Assembly: GCA_036346225.1 (NCBI GenBank)
Contig: JARFIW010001258.1
Location: 1,225,676 to 1,289,675, forward strand
Reading direction: 5' to 3'
Length of the DNA: 64,000 bases
DNA from: Platerodrilus igneus
Lineage: Eukaryota; Arthropoda; Insecta; Coleoptera; Lycidae
Shown here piece after piece: positions 13,042 through 24,222 of the stretch (position 1 is its first letter; each line of letters begins with the position of its first letter). The notes under the pieces are model-generated. The model made no database searches and was not told the DNA's origin. It saw only the letters and a list, made by a program, of their open reading frames with translations. The position numbers and the translations under genes were made by a program.

Positions 13042-13084
13042 GTATATATATATATATATATATTATATATTATATATTATATAT

Positions 13085-13122
<38 letters not shown>

Positions 13123-13123
13123 T
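13006..13123. repeat. (TA)n tract with TATTATATA variants
   Basis: About 118 bp of TA repeat with several ATT interruptions, forming the right flank of the MITE. Confidence 0.9.
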
Positions 13124-14815
13124 ACACGTAAGACGGATTACCTGATCAAACCAGGTAAATTAAGAAAATTGAGCAATACTAGAAAAACGATTTTAAATGC
13201 AAAGGAAGTCTGAATGGGTTGAATATAGAAACTATTGTACTCAAACAATAATGTAGAATGATAGTGAATTAAGAATGGCATAAAGAATGTTCAACAGAAC
13301 AATACGTGCAGGGATTGTATTAGAATGAGTTTTATGGGAACAAATCGAGTAATTAAATTATAATACGTGATCAGGAGCGTCTCCTATAACAGGTAGTTAT
13401 ACAAAATGTCGAAGTGGAAGTGTGGAAATATTTGAAAAGTCGTAAATCGAACGAAAATATTTAGGAATGTAAAACTGAACGTTTCAAAACTAGCAATGAG
13501 TATAAAGAATTGCAATAAACATGAAGAAGCATACACGAAACGTTGTCAGATGTAAACAAAATACTGGCAAAAGTGAGGTTGCGTGTTCGAAGTGCAAAGC
13601 TAGTCAAATAATATTATAATCGAATTTGCTAATCAAGATTCGACATACGATGTAGTAGTTTTCATTCTCTAGATAATTCAATAAAAGCCCGTACGTATGT
13701 GTATTATAAAAACGCTTGAAATCGATTCCTGGTTTTTATTGTACTCGCTTCAAAATCGGAATATCTTTAAATACTTATGTTTATTCTACAAACAGGGATT
13801 AGTAACTTGACTGCCTTTCTGCCATGGTCCTGTTGCTACTTATTGCAATGCCACATAAACAAAACTTGGTCAAAAAGAGCACCAAAAAAGACAAGTAAGA
13901 GGGTTAATCTATTGGGCCGGGGAAAGAAAAGCGTATTAATATAACTAAAGGCACAATGTGCACAAATTACTTTCTGCGATGGATACGAGGATACTATAGA
14001 AAATAAAGATTAATATTTGTAGCTGGCGGCAACATTACGTTTCAGAATCATTTTAAAAGTAAAAATCTTAAGAATAGGAATAACTTTTTGTAGCGATAGG
14101 GCGTAATTTTAGAAGTTCCTAAAAGTTCAAAGACCATGTATTGCCACGTGCTTTCATCAAGAAATTTGCATTAGTTTCCAACTAAAAAAAGCTAATAAAA
14201 TCAATTTTACAGTGAAAGAAAAACTGTACGAAAAATAAGTATGTATGACGAAGGGGTCTGCTTCGGTAGGAGTTTGTAGTGTTGATTTATTTGAAATGCC
14301 ACACTAAACTAAAACGAAATTAAATGAATCGCTTTTCAACTCATATTGAGAATTGTATACTTATTTATTATCCATTCAGATTTTTATACAGTTCGCCCAA
14401 CAATTGCGTAAATTACGAAAGAGAATAGGCGATGTAAACTATACATACCAATAGAAAATTGGTTAAAATTAATGCCATTATATAGGACATAACTAATTTC
14501 AGTAAGAACGTAAATTTTATAGTTTAGAAATCAATGGAATATGAGCTGTCGTTAAGGTATTAACTTTCAATTCAGAACTAATCAAACCACTGGGTTAGAG
14601 TTCCTCAGCAATATCGATTCCAATTTCATTCAAAGTTAAGTGGATTAATAGTTTCAAATAACATAGATATTATGTTTATAACCGTGTCTATTATTTTAAA
14701 GGAAGTTGTTCAATGTTGGTTGAATTAAAAAATATATACGTTGAACAATTTCCTTATAAGAAATTGCAGGCACAAAAATTTGACTGGTATTGAAAATGGA
14801 AAATACCTGAAAATG
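13124..14815. other. Unannotated region
   Basis: No coding or element signature that I can support. AT-rich single-copy-like sequence. Confidence 0.4.
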
Positions 14816-14819
14816 TCCT

Positions 14820-14883
14820 GAACATGATTTGGACCTGTAACCAGTTAGTATCTAAATGCTCTAACCAACTGAGCACCATGTTC
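14820..14883 (-). repeat. tRNA-like retroposon fragment
   Basis: On the minus strand a block opens with GAACATG and closes with its complement CATGTTC, contains an A-box-like GCTCAGTTGGTTAGAGC with a perfect GCTC/GAGC D-stem, and a B-box-like GGTCCAAATC. The anticodon arm is not formed, so it is not a working tRNA. It is probably the tRNA-derived part of a short retroposon. A second B-box-like TGTTCAAATTC occurs on the plus strand near 15149. Confidence 0.45.
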
Positions 14884-15527
14884 GTAAATTTAACTGGTGC
14901 GAAGGACAAATTTAAATTGTGAATGTCATTGTTATATAACTTAATTTTAATAAATTGGAGAGTCGCTATCTGCCTATATTTGACATAATGTCCAAAAAAG
15001 GGACACTGAGATATGATTGATAAAAACACCTGGAGTAATTGAAGGTTAGATAATGCGCTTTAAATTCGTCCACAACCGAAAGCCGAATTAATATAATATG
15101 AGGTGTGCTATTATATAAGTTGGCTTTTAGTTGGTAGAAAGGTTGCATGTTCAAATTCTATCCGTGGCATAATATTTTTCTTCTGTTAATTAAAAGATCC
15201 TTTTGAAATGATTATTGAAAGATTGCAGAAAATAATTTCAATCTCTGTAAATAGTCAAATCAATAATAAAATTAATTATGTCATAGACGTAATAATCATT
15301 GCAAATGAAATTATTACATCTATATCACATTAGTAATTTTATTATTATTTGAACTTTCTCCATAGATTGAATTAAATTAAGTATGAGGAGTCCCAACAAC
15401 GGCAAAACCGGTCAATTAGTTGTTCTCTCTGCAGAAAATGAGACTTATGCAATTTTCAAGTGTATTGTGACCAAACTCCCTAAAGTTTATTATTAATATT
15501 ATTGAATGGTTAAGAATCAACTTACTT

Positions 15528-15557
15528 ATATATATATATATATATATAATATATTAC
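15528..15557. repeat. (TA)n tract
   Basis: Left boundary of the inverted pair of tRNA-like repeats. Confidence 0.8.
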
Positions 15558-15599
15558 TAGTATTGAACGATATTGAAATCGATAGTATTGAAAGTACTA

Positions 15600-15790
15600 T
15601 AGGCTAGACTTGAACTTGATTTTAGTCTGGATCATGCAGTTATGCGCCACCGAGATGAAGTCGATACATTTACCTGAATCATTACACAACCATACATCAA
15701 TTTCAACTCATATTCGACATTATCGTTTTTGACTTATGTCAGTATAGAAGGAAGCAATCTTCAATTATGGGTATAAGCCAAGTATAGATA
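15600..15790 (-). repeat. tRNA-containing repeat, inverted truncated copy
   Basis: Inverted copy of the repeat at 15836-16170: shared blocks include the complement of CATAAGT..AAACTTGACA, the TTCCTTC block and the complement of CTTGGC. Its tRNA-like part (around 15600-15655) keeps CTCGGTGGCG and GTTCAAGTC but has lost the middle. With the next copy it forms a head-to-head palindrome with a loop of about 45 bp. Confidence 0.6.
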
Positions 15791-15835
15791 TTATTTACCT
15801 GGTGTAAATAACTACCCAAAATATTTATGTATTTA

Positions 15836-16169
15836 ATACTTGGCTAATTACCGTAATAATAAACGTTCCTTCCTGTCTATAACTGACATAAGTTAAAAAC
15901 TTGACAAAGTCAGATATGATTGACAAAATGCCAAACGTAGTTGAAAGTTAGGTTGATGTATGGTTGTGTACACGATTCAGATTTGAAAATTTTCCAATTG
16001 TCGTCATCGGTCTCGGTGGCGTAATTGGAAAACGCATGGTCCGCGAAAGACTAAGATACAGGTTCGAGTCCTGTCCAAGACCTTATATTTTCCATCTTTC
16101 AATTACTAGCTCGATTTGAAATGATCATTTGGGTTTCGCATAAAAGTCTACGTTATTATTTCATCCTAT

Positions 16170-16170
<1 letters not shown>
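15836..16170 (+). repeat. tRNA-containing repeat, best copy
   Basis: The repeat has about 170 bp upstream of a tRNA-like cloverleaf (16010-16082) and about 90 bp downstream, ending at a TA tract. Upstream blocks (GACATAAGTTAAAAACTTGA, ATGATTGACAAAATGCC) and downstream blocks (CAATTACTAGCTCGATTT, GATCATTTGGG) recur in the minus-strand copy at 24264-24566, and the downstream part recurs at 25909-26062 and 53203-53300. The tRNA sits in the middle rather than at the 5' end, unlike an ordinary SINE. Confidence 0.7.
16010..16082 (+). ncRNA. tRNA-like cloverleaf inside a repeat
   Basis: Acceptor GTCTCGG pairs with CCAAGAC with one mismatch, D-arm GCG/CGC, anticodon stem TGGTC/GACTA with loop CGCGAAA, and T-arm ACAGG/CCTGT with loop TTCGAGT. 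The loop has G instead of the near-universal U at position 33, so it is unlikely to decode. It is repeat-borne and should not be counted as a tRNA gene. Confidence 0.6.

Positions 16171-16222
<52 letters not shown>
16171..16222. repeat. (TA)n tract
   Basis: Separates the tRNA-containing repeat from the solo LTR that starts at 16223. Confidence 0.9.
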
Positions 16223-18154
16223 TGTTGTAAGGATTCTCTATTTCCAAGCCCCAGCGTTGGGCCTTCATAAATGTTGCGAGGATTCTCTACTCGATCCCCT
16301 AACCTGGGTCAGCATTAATTAAGGACTATAAAATTACCTGTATAAAACTTCACTAATTAATACCTAAATAAATTTTGAGTCCAAGCTTTAGATGAGATGT
16401 TCTAGTTGAGTACCCTCTGAAGATGCTCTCAAAAATGACACCCCCACGGCTAGCTCTGCTCACTGCTTCTTCACGGATACTCACCACGGCTGCTCATCTG
16501 CTCTACTATCCATAACTACATTTGTAATTAAAAAAAAATAATCTCAATATTTACAAATTAGACCCATCTTAAATATTCCATGCTCCTACTCGATAGTAAC
16601 AATCATCAACTTAATACACCAACGATTTATTGCTTGTCAACATTTCATTGTGTTATTGTATAGTAGATGGGCCTATCCCAGAACCTTACTTTATTTTCCC
16701 CAGGTCTATCGTGAGCTCAGTATAAACCCTTTTATATTTACGTGCAAAATTTTAGCACTGAAAATTTTTACAAAAGACCCGTTTACCTCTTACATCTGTG
16801 AAATATTCATAATCATTATATACATGTATTTACCTACTCAAATTTCAAATATGTCCTTTACAAAGGTAAATTAATTAATTTTCGATTCATAAATTCATCA
16901 CCAAATAGAACTCAAAATCACTAATAGTTTAAATAAATAAGCACCAGCACAACAGTTTAAAAAAAATCGTTACTTGGAGAGTATTCTTCATCCAGATCAC
17001 TACCTCTAAAGATGCTTTCCCCTATTGACTGCACGTACCAGGATCACTCCACATTGCTGCCTTCCATTAGAAACAGCAATTAAATCTCGAACCCGCTGGA
17101 CATCCAAATTACCATACTCAGAAATCCCTCAGGACTGCCGCTACAGATCCATACATAATCTCTTCTTACACGCAATGTGCAACAAGAACCCTCATTCAAT
17201 TTGCAAATAATTTTCTACTCCTTAAACTTGCCAACCGTTTTAATTTTCTTTGAAATCCACACTCTCCTGTTACCCCCAAACAACTACAATCACGCCTCTC
17301 ATGTGCGCGTACATACTACCATTTCACTTTTGCTTTCATAGTAACATGCTCTAGCCTTATTCTCATACCCTACCTAAATTGTCTACGTTATTTCTACATT
17401 TCTGGTATCTTTGTCTTCCCCATGTTTTCTATTTTTATTATAGTCCCTCTATTATTACATTGTTCAAAGTTGTTTCTCCCTTCCTTTATGTGTGCCTTGA
17501 AAAATCGATATCTTCTGCAAACATGTTGCATCTTTGTCCCGCTTATTGGCTTTTAAAATATACTCGCCTTACAGACGCTTGAAAGTCATTACCACTTAAT
17601 CATATGAAATCTTCCATCTGTTTCTGATACATGCTAAATATCGTCTCTCGCCTGATTTTATCGATCTGTTTTCAACAAGTAGACGACCGTTACTTTAAAC
17701 CTCGTGTTTTCATTAAAAAGTTTTGCCTAGAAATATATTGCCAACGTATAAAAGCTTATATAGGAATTGTTTATCTATACCATGTCTGTTCCATGAAATT
17801 CTTAACCGTTGTAGCTTGTTTTCGAATACTAGACCTTAAGTTACACGAATGTTTAGCTTATGCTACGTTAAAGAAATATACCTTGCTTATATTATTGATT
17901 TTTACAGTGCATCTAATCTGAAAAGCTTTTATAATAATAATGTTGGTTAATTGTTGTCCTTGTTCTAAATTAACGTATAAAATTTAAATCTACATTATCT
18001 TCTCTAATCTTATCCCTATCTAATTATATTGAAGCGTTTTATCTTGTATATCGATTTCTATGTACCGGGTACTTACAAATAAATAAATATTTAATAATAT
18101 AAATAAAAAATAAATAAATAATTATTTACAGCTGTCTAAATTTACCAATACACA
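16223..18154 (-). mobile_element. Probable solo LTR, family C (about 1.9 kb)
   Basis: Bounded on both sides by TA tracts. On the minus strand it opens TGTGTATTGG and closes CTTACAACA. Near its 3' end two tandem units of about 60 bp (16223-16315) each pair a terminus-like TTG(T/C)(A/G)AGGATTCTCTA with a tRNA-Lys-like block, the first being AAGCCCCAGCGTTGGGCC. No coding frame with retroviral similarity lies inside. The LTR call rests on TG...CA ends, the primer-binding-site-like repeats and similarity of layout to families A and B; there is no second copy in the window. Confidence 0.55.
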
Positions 18155-18155
18155 G

Positions 18156-18195
<40 letters not shown>
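18155..18195. repeat. (TA)n tract
   Basis: Lies between solo LTR C and the Penelope-like fragment. Confidence 0.9.
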
Positions 18196-18200
<5 letters not shown>

Positions 18201-18412
18201 CATATAAAATTAAGGAAGCGATAGTACAGTAAATTCCGTTGCAAAGTTACCAGTGAAAAAGGTGGCAGTATACCACCGAAACGTCTGTAATCATGTAAAG
18301 ATTGGCAAATGAATTTCAGATGCTCTGAGTAGCGTTTTAATATAACGACCTTAAAAACCACAAGAACTTAACAAAAAGTTGATTATTTTGAGGGTCAAGA
18401 ACATTGTTGCAT
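18196..18412 (+). mobile_element. Penelope-like element fragment (terminal repeat region)
   Basis: Non-coding block between TA tracts carrying a hammerhead-like motif (18247-18287). The same motif layout occurs next to the Penelope coding remnant at 48722-50180, which is the reason for the assignment. No reverse transcriptase or endonuclease sequence is present here. Confidence 0.45.
18247..18287 (+). ncRNA. Hammerhead-ribozyme-like motif
   Basis: Order of parts: ACCAGTGAAAAAG, then a stem GGTGG/CCACC closed by a 7-base loop, then GAAACGTC. This is the stem II-GAAAC layout of a hammerhead. The other core strand, normally CUGAUGA, is degenerate here (GTGAAAA), so self-cleavage is doubtful. 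Confidence 0.4.
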
Positions 18413-18473
18413 ATATATATATACAGGGTGTCCCAACGCATACGAAACGCTTGATTACTGCTTAATGGTAACG

Positions 18474-18982
18474 TGGTTCGGCGACTTATGGTTAATTTAT
18501 AAGTGCCTTAGTTCGCGCCAAAAGTATCGTTGTGTATTCGAAATAAACACTGATAGTACGCGATAAATAGAACCAAATTTATCTTGTAACGAACACCTGG
18601 TTCGCAAGAGTGCATTAATATAGAAAACGTGGATCGTGTGTGACCGCAGAGTACTCAAGAAGTGCCTAAACTTTTGTTTTACCGCTTATAAATATAACAT
18701 AAACAGCAACTGTGTGTTAACCGTAGATTGTGCGTGCCGAAATCACCTATAGCACCGAATGCCAAGAAGTTCTGGTGAGTTTTTGACTTTGTTTATATGA
18801 ATTTGTGCACTTAATTAACATTAAACATTTATACTGTAACTTGTACAAGACAATCAGATTACAACCGCTTTATCGCTTCCAATTTAGTCCCGCAATATTG
18901 TATCCTGATAATTTCTTTACACTAAGTTGTCTAATCCACCCGCTTATTTAATTAATTACGTGGAGGAAGTTACGCCCCTCCA
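18474..18982. mobile_element. 509-bp insertion, probable solo LTR with 6-bp target duplication
   Basis: Begins TGGTTCGG and ends CCCCTCCA, giving TG...CA termini. It is flanked by GTAACG at 18468-18473 and 18983-18988. The unbroken right arm of the outer MITE shows the empty site with a single GTAACG. No coding sequence is visible inside. Family and orientation are not determined. Confidence 0.65.
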
Positions 18983-19576
18983 GTAACGTTTAGCAAAAAA
19001 ACTTTCAAATAAATCTTATGTATATTCGAAATGGCTACAACGTAAAATTAATTAGTGTTATACAGGGTGTTCAATAAAAAAGTTATATACCAAAGTTATG
19101 TTTTTTAAATGGAACATCCAGTATTTTAATACAAATTCTGATTGCTCGTATCAAACTAGGGTAACTTTTATCAGGATTACCTATACCTAAATCTCATAGT
19201 TCTTGAGATATTCAACTTTTTTCAAAATCGCATGATTCATTAAAAATTTTTGTAACGCCATGATTTAGATGATGATGAACATTTAACTTTTGTAGGGGAA
19301 TAGTATAAACTTGTAGTTAATGGAAACATAACACTAGTTATTTATTGAACAATTAATGCCATTAAGTCGCTTATTTCAAATGGAACACCCTTTATATTTT
19401 CAAATAGTAAAATGCAGAATTAAATTCTCTATTCAACAATTAAGGTTCTATATTTTTCAACCGTTTCGAGTTTATAATTAAATGTTGACATAATTCAAAG
19501 TTGGGTAATTTCTTTGATCACAGGCGGCGTGTCGCCCAAATAATATTAACTATTTGACTTCGTTGCAAAAGCACCC

Positions 19577-20151
19577 ATGTTTAAGTTTTGTTTTTGTTGT
19601 TTATCAGTTTTGTATCTGTGTTGTTGTGAGGTGAACATTTGTAAAACGAAAACCTATGGTCTTAACGAAAGGATTGATATGATGTTGGTAGTTGGCGAAG
19701 CTGAAGAAAATTGTCTATTAGCTACAAGAATTTACGCTCAAAAATTTTCTAATCGAATGCATCCTAATAGAGCTGCGTTTGAAAGATTATTGCAACGCTT
19801 TAGAAGTACTGGTAATGTTGAATATGAAAAAACTCAACAGCAAAGCATGTTACTAATAGTGAAGGAAATCAATTATTGGTATTGGAATTTGTAGTAGAAA
19901 ATTGTAATACTAGTTTGCGTAAATCCAGTCAAACAATCGGATTGAGTAAACCTAGTGTTTCAAAAATACTAAAAGCCAACAAATTTCACCCATATAAAAT
20001 TCAGCTTCACCAATACCTTAAGGATGGGGATTTTCAAAGCAGAATTGATTTTGGATTACGGGTAATGGATCAAATCGGAGAAGATGATAATTTTTTGGAT
20101 TTTGTTTTGTTCAGTGATGAAGCAACATTCCATAACAATGATTTTTTTTGA
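19577..20151 (+). pseudogene. N-terminal half of a mariner-like transposase in the foldback loop
   Basis: Reads NERIDMMLVVGEAEENCLLA...AFERLLQRFRSTGNVE, a helix-turn-helix of the type seen in CAGGG-ended mariner-like elements, then after a frameshift near 19860 LRKSSQTIGLSKPSVSKIL, NKFHPYKIQLHQYL and the first catalytic block VLFSDEATFH. It stops where the inverted arm begins (about 20150), so the second and third catalytic residues are absent. It cannot encode an active enzyme. Confidence 0.75.
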
Positions 20152-20354
20152 GTTTTTTCACATTCAACATTACCAGTACTTCTAAAGCGTTGCAATGATC
20201 TTTCAAACGCAGCTATATTAGGATGCATTCGATTAGAAAACTTTTGAGCGTAAATTCTTGTATCTAATAGACAATTTTCTTCAGCTTTGCCAACTACCAA
20301 CATCATATCAATCCTTTCGTTAAGACCATAGGTTTTCATTTTACACATGTTCAC
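20150..20354 (-). pseudogene. Inverted duplicate of the transposase N-terminus
   Basis: Minus-strand copy of the first part of the 19577 gene (NERIDMMLVVGKAEENCLL...FERSLQRFRSTGNVE). It is part of the right arm of the foldback, and it shows that the duplication included coding sequence. A few amino-acid differences between the arms indicate time since duplication. Confidence 0.75.
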
Positions 20355-20617
20355 CTACAACAACACAGATACAAAACTGATAAACAACAAAAACAAAACT
20401 TAAACATAGTTGCTGTTGCAACGGAGTCAAATAGTTAATATAATTTGGTAGGCGACGCGCCGCCTGTGATCAAAGTAAATGATACCCAACTTTAGAATTA
20501 TGTACCAACATTTTTAATTATTCGCTAATAACTCGGAAACGGTTGAATATGAATATAGGGTAACCTTATATTGTTGAATAGAGAATTTAATTCTGCATTT
20601 TACTACTTAAAAATATA

Positions 20618-20695
20618 CAGGGTGTTCCATTTGAAATAAGCGACTTAATGGCATTAATTGTTTAATAAACGGAGAACGATGCAATGAACACCCTG
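20618..20695. repeat. 78-bp micro-module with CAGGGTGTTC ends
   Basis: Starts CAGGGTGTTCCATTTGAAAT and ends GAACACCCTG, with TA on both sides. The matching place in the left arm (about 19345-19391) keeps only one end, so part was deleted there. Confidence 0.6.
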
Positions 20696-20860
20696 TATAT
20701 TATTTTCATAACTAGTGTTGTTTCCATTAACTACAAGTTTATACTATTCCCCTACAAAGGTAAATGTTCAGCATCATCTAAATCATGATGTTACAAAAAT
20801 TTTAATGAATCATGCGATTTTGAAAAAAGTTGAATATCTCAACAACTATGAGATTTAGGT

Positions 20861-23800
20861 TAGGGATGGACTCGGGCTCGGGCTTTCGGGCCGGCCCGGC
20901 CCGAGCCCGGCCCGATTTCGGGCTCGAATCCGGGCCGGGCCGTTGGCTACTTTATTCGGGCCGGGCACGGGCCGGGCCAATCTTTTCGGGCCGGACCGGG
21001 CCAAACGACTCGGCTGGCCCGAACTTTTCGGGCCGAAAAACCCACGAGTAAGTACTCCATCGTCCCTTCACTTCTATCTCACATTGAGTAAGTAAACGTT
21101 CTTAATTATATTTTCACATAGTGTCTTCATGAACCCATTAATAATCAGTTTTTTGTCTTGTTTAGTGTAAAGGAAACGTGATATTATAACTCACTTCTTA
21201 TACCGAATATTTTTTCTAGTCCTATTTAATGTTCCTCATGTTATACTTTGGGCAAGTTAAAGATGCTCAGGAACATCAAACTAGGTGATTTATTTATAAT
21301 TCAAAAGTTTGCACGATTTATATTATGTATATGTATATACTCCAAATCTCAATCATGCGGCGAACGTCGATATTATCAATCGCGTGTATAATTTATGTCT
21401 ACCGCCTAAAACACTAGAGAGTTATTGCAACGTTCATTTTACCAATTTTTTAATAAGTTTTCCCTTATTTGACATTTACACATGCGCAATTACACCTTTA
21501 ATGTTTGTACTTTATTAAAATATAGGACACCTTTATTTAATTTAAACACAGGCAGGGAATGCTTTTATTTAAGGCGCCTTAATTTTGACATATGCCAAAT
21601 GCCTAACGTACAAACTTACATTTAAATGTCTGCTTTGTGTATAAATATAGCGAAATAAATGGTTCCTTGTAGTGTTGATTCCGTAATTAAATTTAGAAAT
21701 ATAATGTCCAAGTTTATAACACGAAAAAGATACAAAACGTCAACGCTCTAAATTCGAGGATGCTGTTTTGTAATGCTTTTCCTAGAAGTAAACTGTAAAA
21801 ATCCTTTTGAAAACAGATATGCTATATGCTTGGAAAGAAGTAAAAACAGTGTCTTAAAGTAAACTCAAAAAGTATTCGGTGAAAACACTTTGACAACGCA
21901 CACAAATGTTATCGAATCAGTGGGAAATAAAAGACTCAAATAATAAAAAAAGGTTCATCTTTGTGTGAATACAATTTCTTTGATTTTTTTCAATATAGTT
22001 AAACATGTAGGTCACCTTATCACAAAAGAGATTAATTCTTTATTCATTTTTGAAACATAACCTACCGATATAGAATACTAAACATATATGTCAGAATAAA
22101 GAGTAAGGGAAAAAACACTTGCACTAACACTCCTTTAGATTGGATGCAAACTTTTAAAAAAGGATACTTTATTTGAAGATTCTTTTAATAAAGTCTGCTT
22201 GGAATGAGTTCGCAACAACTCTCTAATTTCAAGTAAGTAATTTTAGTAAAATTCTTTAAAGTAAAAGCAACAAAATAAAGCCGACGCAAATTTATTATAA
22301 AGGTTATAAGGTGCGTTAAGCGTACAATTTCATAAACATTGAAAATTGCTAAACATTTTGTACCTTTGTTACCTATTTTTAGGATTTTTTTAAGAATTGT
22401 TACGTTTATTTTCAGCATAAATTAATTACCCTATTTTTCTCCCTTATTAATTCAATACTCGCTCGAATAAATTCTGTTTCCACTGTTAAATCCTTCAACA
22501 TAATTAACAATAAACACGTTCTCGAATAAATTCCTCAACTTAAATCTAGTTGCTTTGAAACGACAAGTTTATGCAACAACTAAATAATTATATCCTGTTT
22601 CAGGTACCCGTTATCTTGGTATACATTACGACCGGCTATAATGATTTTCTCAATTGTTTCAATGTAAAAACTTGTTGAAATAAGGTCGCACACTATCTGA
22701 TAAAACCCGGGTTTTCCAGTTTTAATAGCGCTTCGATAAGCGAGGAATTGCAGTTGGAATTCGTGTTATTTGAACCATTGTTAAATTTGCTTCTACAGCT
22801 TGTGCGTCGACATATATTCTACATTACTCGTCACCTTATTTCTAAAGCAGTGCACGTCTGTTTATTTTCTGTTTGACAACTAGGAGGTGTCTTGCGTGGA
22901 TTGCTTTTTTTAGCTGGAGGCCAAATGGGTTCTTCCTTTCTGTAGACCAACTGCTTTTGTCCGTAGGTCGTTGCTGTAGTTACGATGCCAGGGTGAATGG
23001 ATCCTGAATACCGCGGCGTTTCTGTGTTGACTCACTCCCGACGGTTTTCAAGCTAAGTATCCGGACACCTACAGGTATGCAACTCGTTTCCTTTTGTGTG
23101 TTGTGTCAATGGGATATTCCGTATCAACATTTGATGTAGTTATGTGACAAGAAACGTCGCATTGTAGAACTATTGTTCGTTGCTGCTAATCGATATTATC
23201 GCTCTACATGTGTGATGTACCTGTGTTAAAAGTATTGAACAGACACACGCTTATTCCTTTGTACTGATTAGTTTATTTTACAAACGGTACTATGTACGAT
23301 TTAAAAGATATCTGACAAAAGCTCCCACACGTTAATTCTTTCCTACTAATTAGTTATTTTACAAAAAGTATTAGGCGGAACTTTAAAAATGCTTGACAAA
23401 AGCTCTCACAGGTTTATTTACTACTTATTAATTTTATTTTGTGTAAATACGAGATGCGCAGTTCGTATCTAATGTACTAAATTGTTCATATCACCTAACT
23501 GTTTGCTTTCAAATAGTAACGCTTAATTTATTGCTCTTGCTTGTTTATACAGAATCCGTTATTTATTTTTATTTGTTAATAGATCATCGAGGGCGATGTG
23601 TTTTTTGTTTCTTTTTGGTATGTAGGCGAATCCCCCCACTCTCCGCGTTTAATAGTTAGCCTGGTACTTACTTTTCTTCCGGCTACGTCTAGGTACGTAA
23701 CAGAATCAAAAATCAAATGTTATACTACGATATGTTCAACAAGTATCTTGATTGTAATTCAAAATCATTATACTCTTAAATTAAACAAAAGAGTGATAGT

Positions 23801-23972
23801 TACTTGTTGAACACAACAGAAAAAAATATCTTCTTATTCGCCGAATAAAAGTCGGGCCGGGCCGTCAATTTTTATTTCGGGCCGGGCCTCGGGCCGGGCC
23901 GGTTACCTTTCTGCGTCGGGCCGGGCCGGGCTTATTAAAAGCCCGGCCCGGCCCGGCCCGAGACCATCCCTA
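20861..23972. mobile_element. Non-autonomous hAT element, 3.1 kb, with 8-bp target duplication
   Basis: Terminal repeats TAGGGATGG(A/T)CTCGGG on both ends and a perfect 8-bp direct repeat ATTTAGGT at 20853-20860 and 23973-23980 are hallmarks of hAT transposition. Subterminal zones (about 20871-21045 and 23853-23961) are packed with GGGCCGGG units and are the most GC-rich DNA in the window. The 2.8-kb interior has no frame resembling a hAT transposase. It is inserted in the right arm of the inner foldback, inside a motif shared by several CAGGG elements. Confidence 0.9.
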
Positions 23973-24222
23973 ATTTAGGTATAGGTAATCCTGATAAAAG
24001 TTACCCTAGTTTGATACGAGCAATCAGAATTTGTAATAAAATACTGGGTGTTCCATTTAAAAAAACATAACTTTGGTATATAACTTTTTTATTGAACACC
24101 CTGTATAACACTAATTAATTTTACGTTGTAGCCATTTCGAATATACATAAGATTTATTTAGTTTTTTCGCTAAACGTTACCATTAAGCAGTAATCAAGCG
24201 TTTCGTATGCCTTGGGACACCC

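Larger units (their letters stand above)
19063..24103. mobile_element. Inner foldback mariner-like element (about 1.9 kb without its hAT insert)
   Basis: Ends CAGGGTGTT on both strands with TA flanks. The left arm (19063 to about 19838) and the right arm (about 20150-20860 plus 23973-24103) are inverted copies over about 780-840 bp, including the 5' leader and the first ~95 codons of a transposase gene. A ~310-bp single-copy loop (19839-20149) carries the next part of that gene. Thus the 3' half of an autonomous parent has been replaced by an inverted copy of its 5' half. The right arm is interrupted by a hAT element. Confidence 0.8.

Noticed and set aside
12646..13123. Replication origin or matrix attachment site based on long TA tracts
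   Set aside because: TA tracts occur throughout the window as element flanks; nothing else supports an origin.
15375..15420. Third hammerhead-like motif (GAGGAGTCCC...AAAACCGGTC)
   Set aside because: Stem II does not pair well and the GAAAC element is altered; too degenerate to list.
16010..16082. Genuine tRNA gene
   Set aside because: Cloverleaf folds but U33 is absent, the acceptor stem has a mismatch and the block is part of a multi-copy repeat.
20871..21045. CpG-island promoter of a host gene
   Set aside because: The GC-rich block is the subterminal array of the hAT element, mirrored at 23853-23961.
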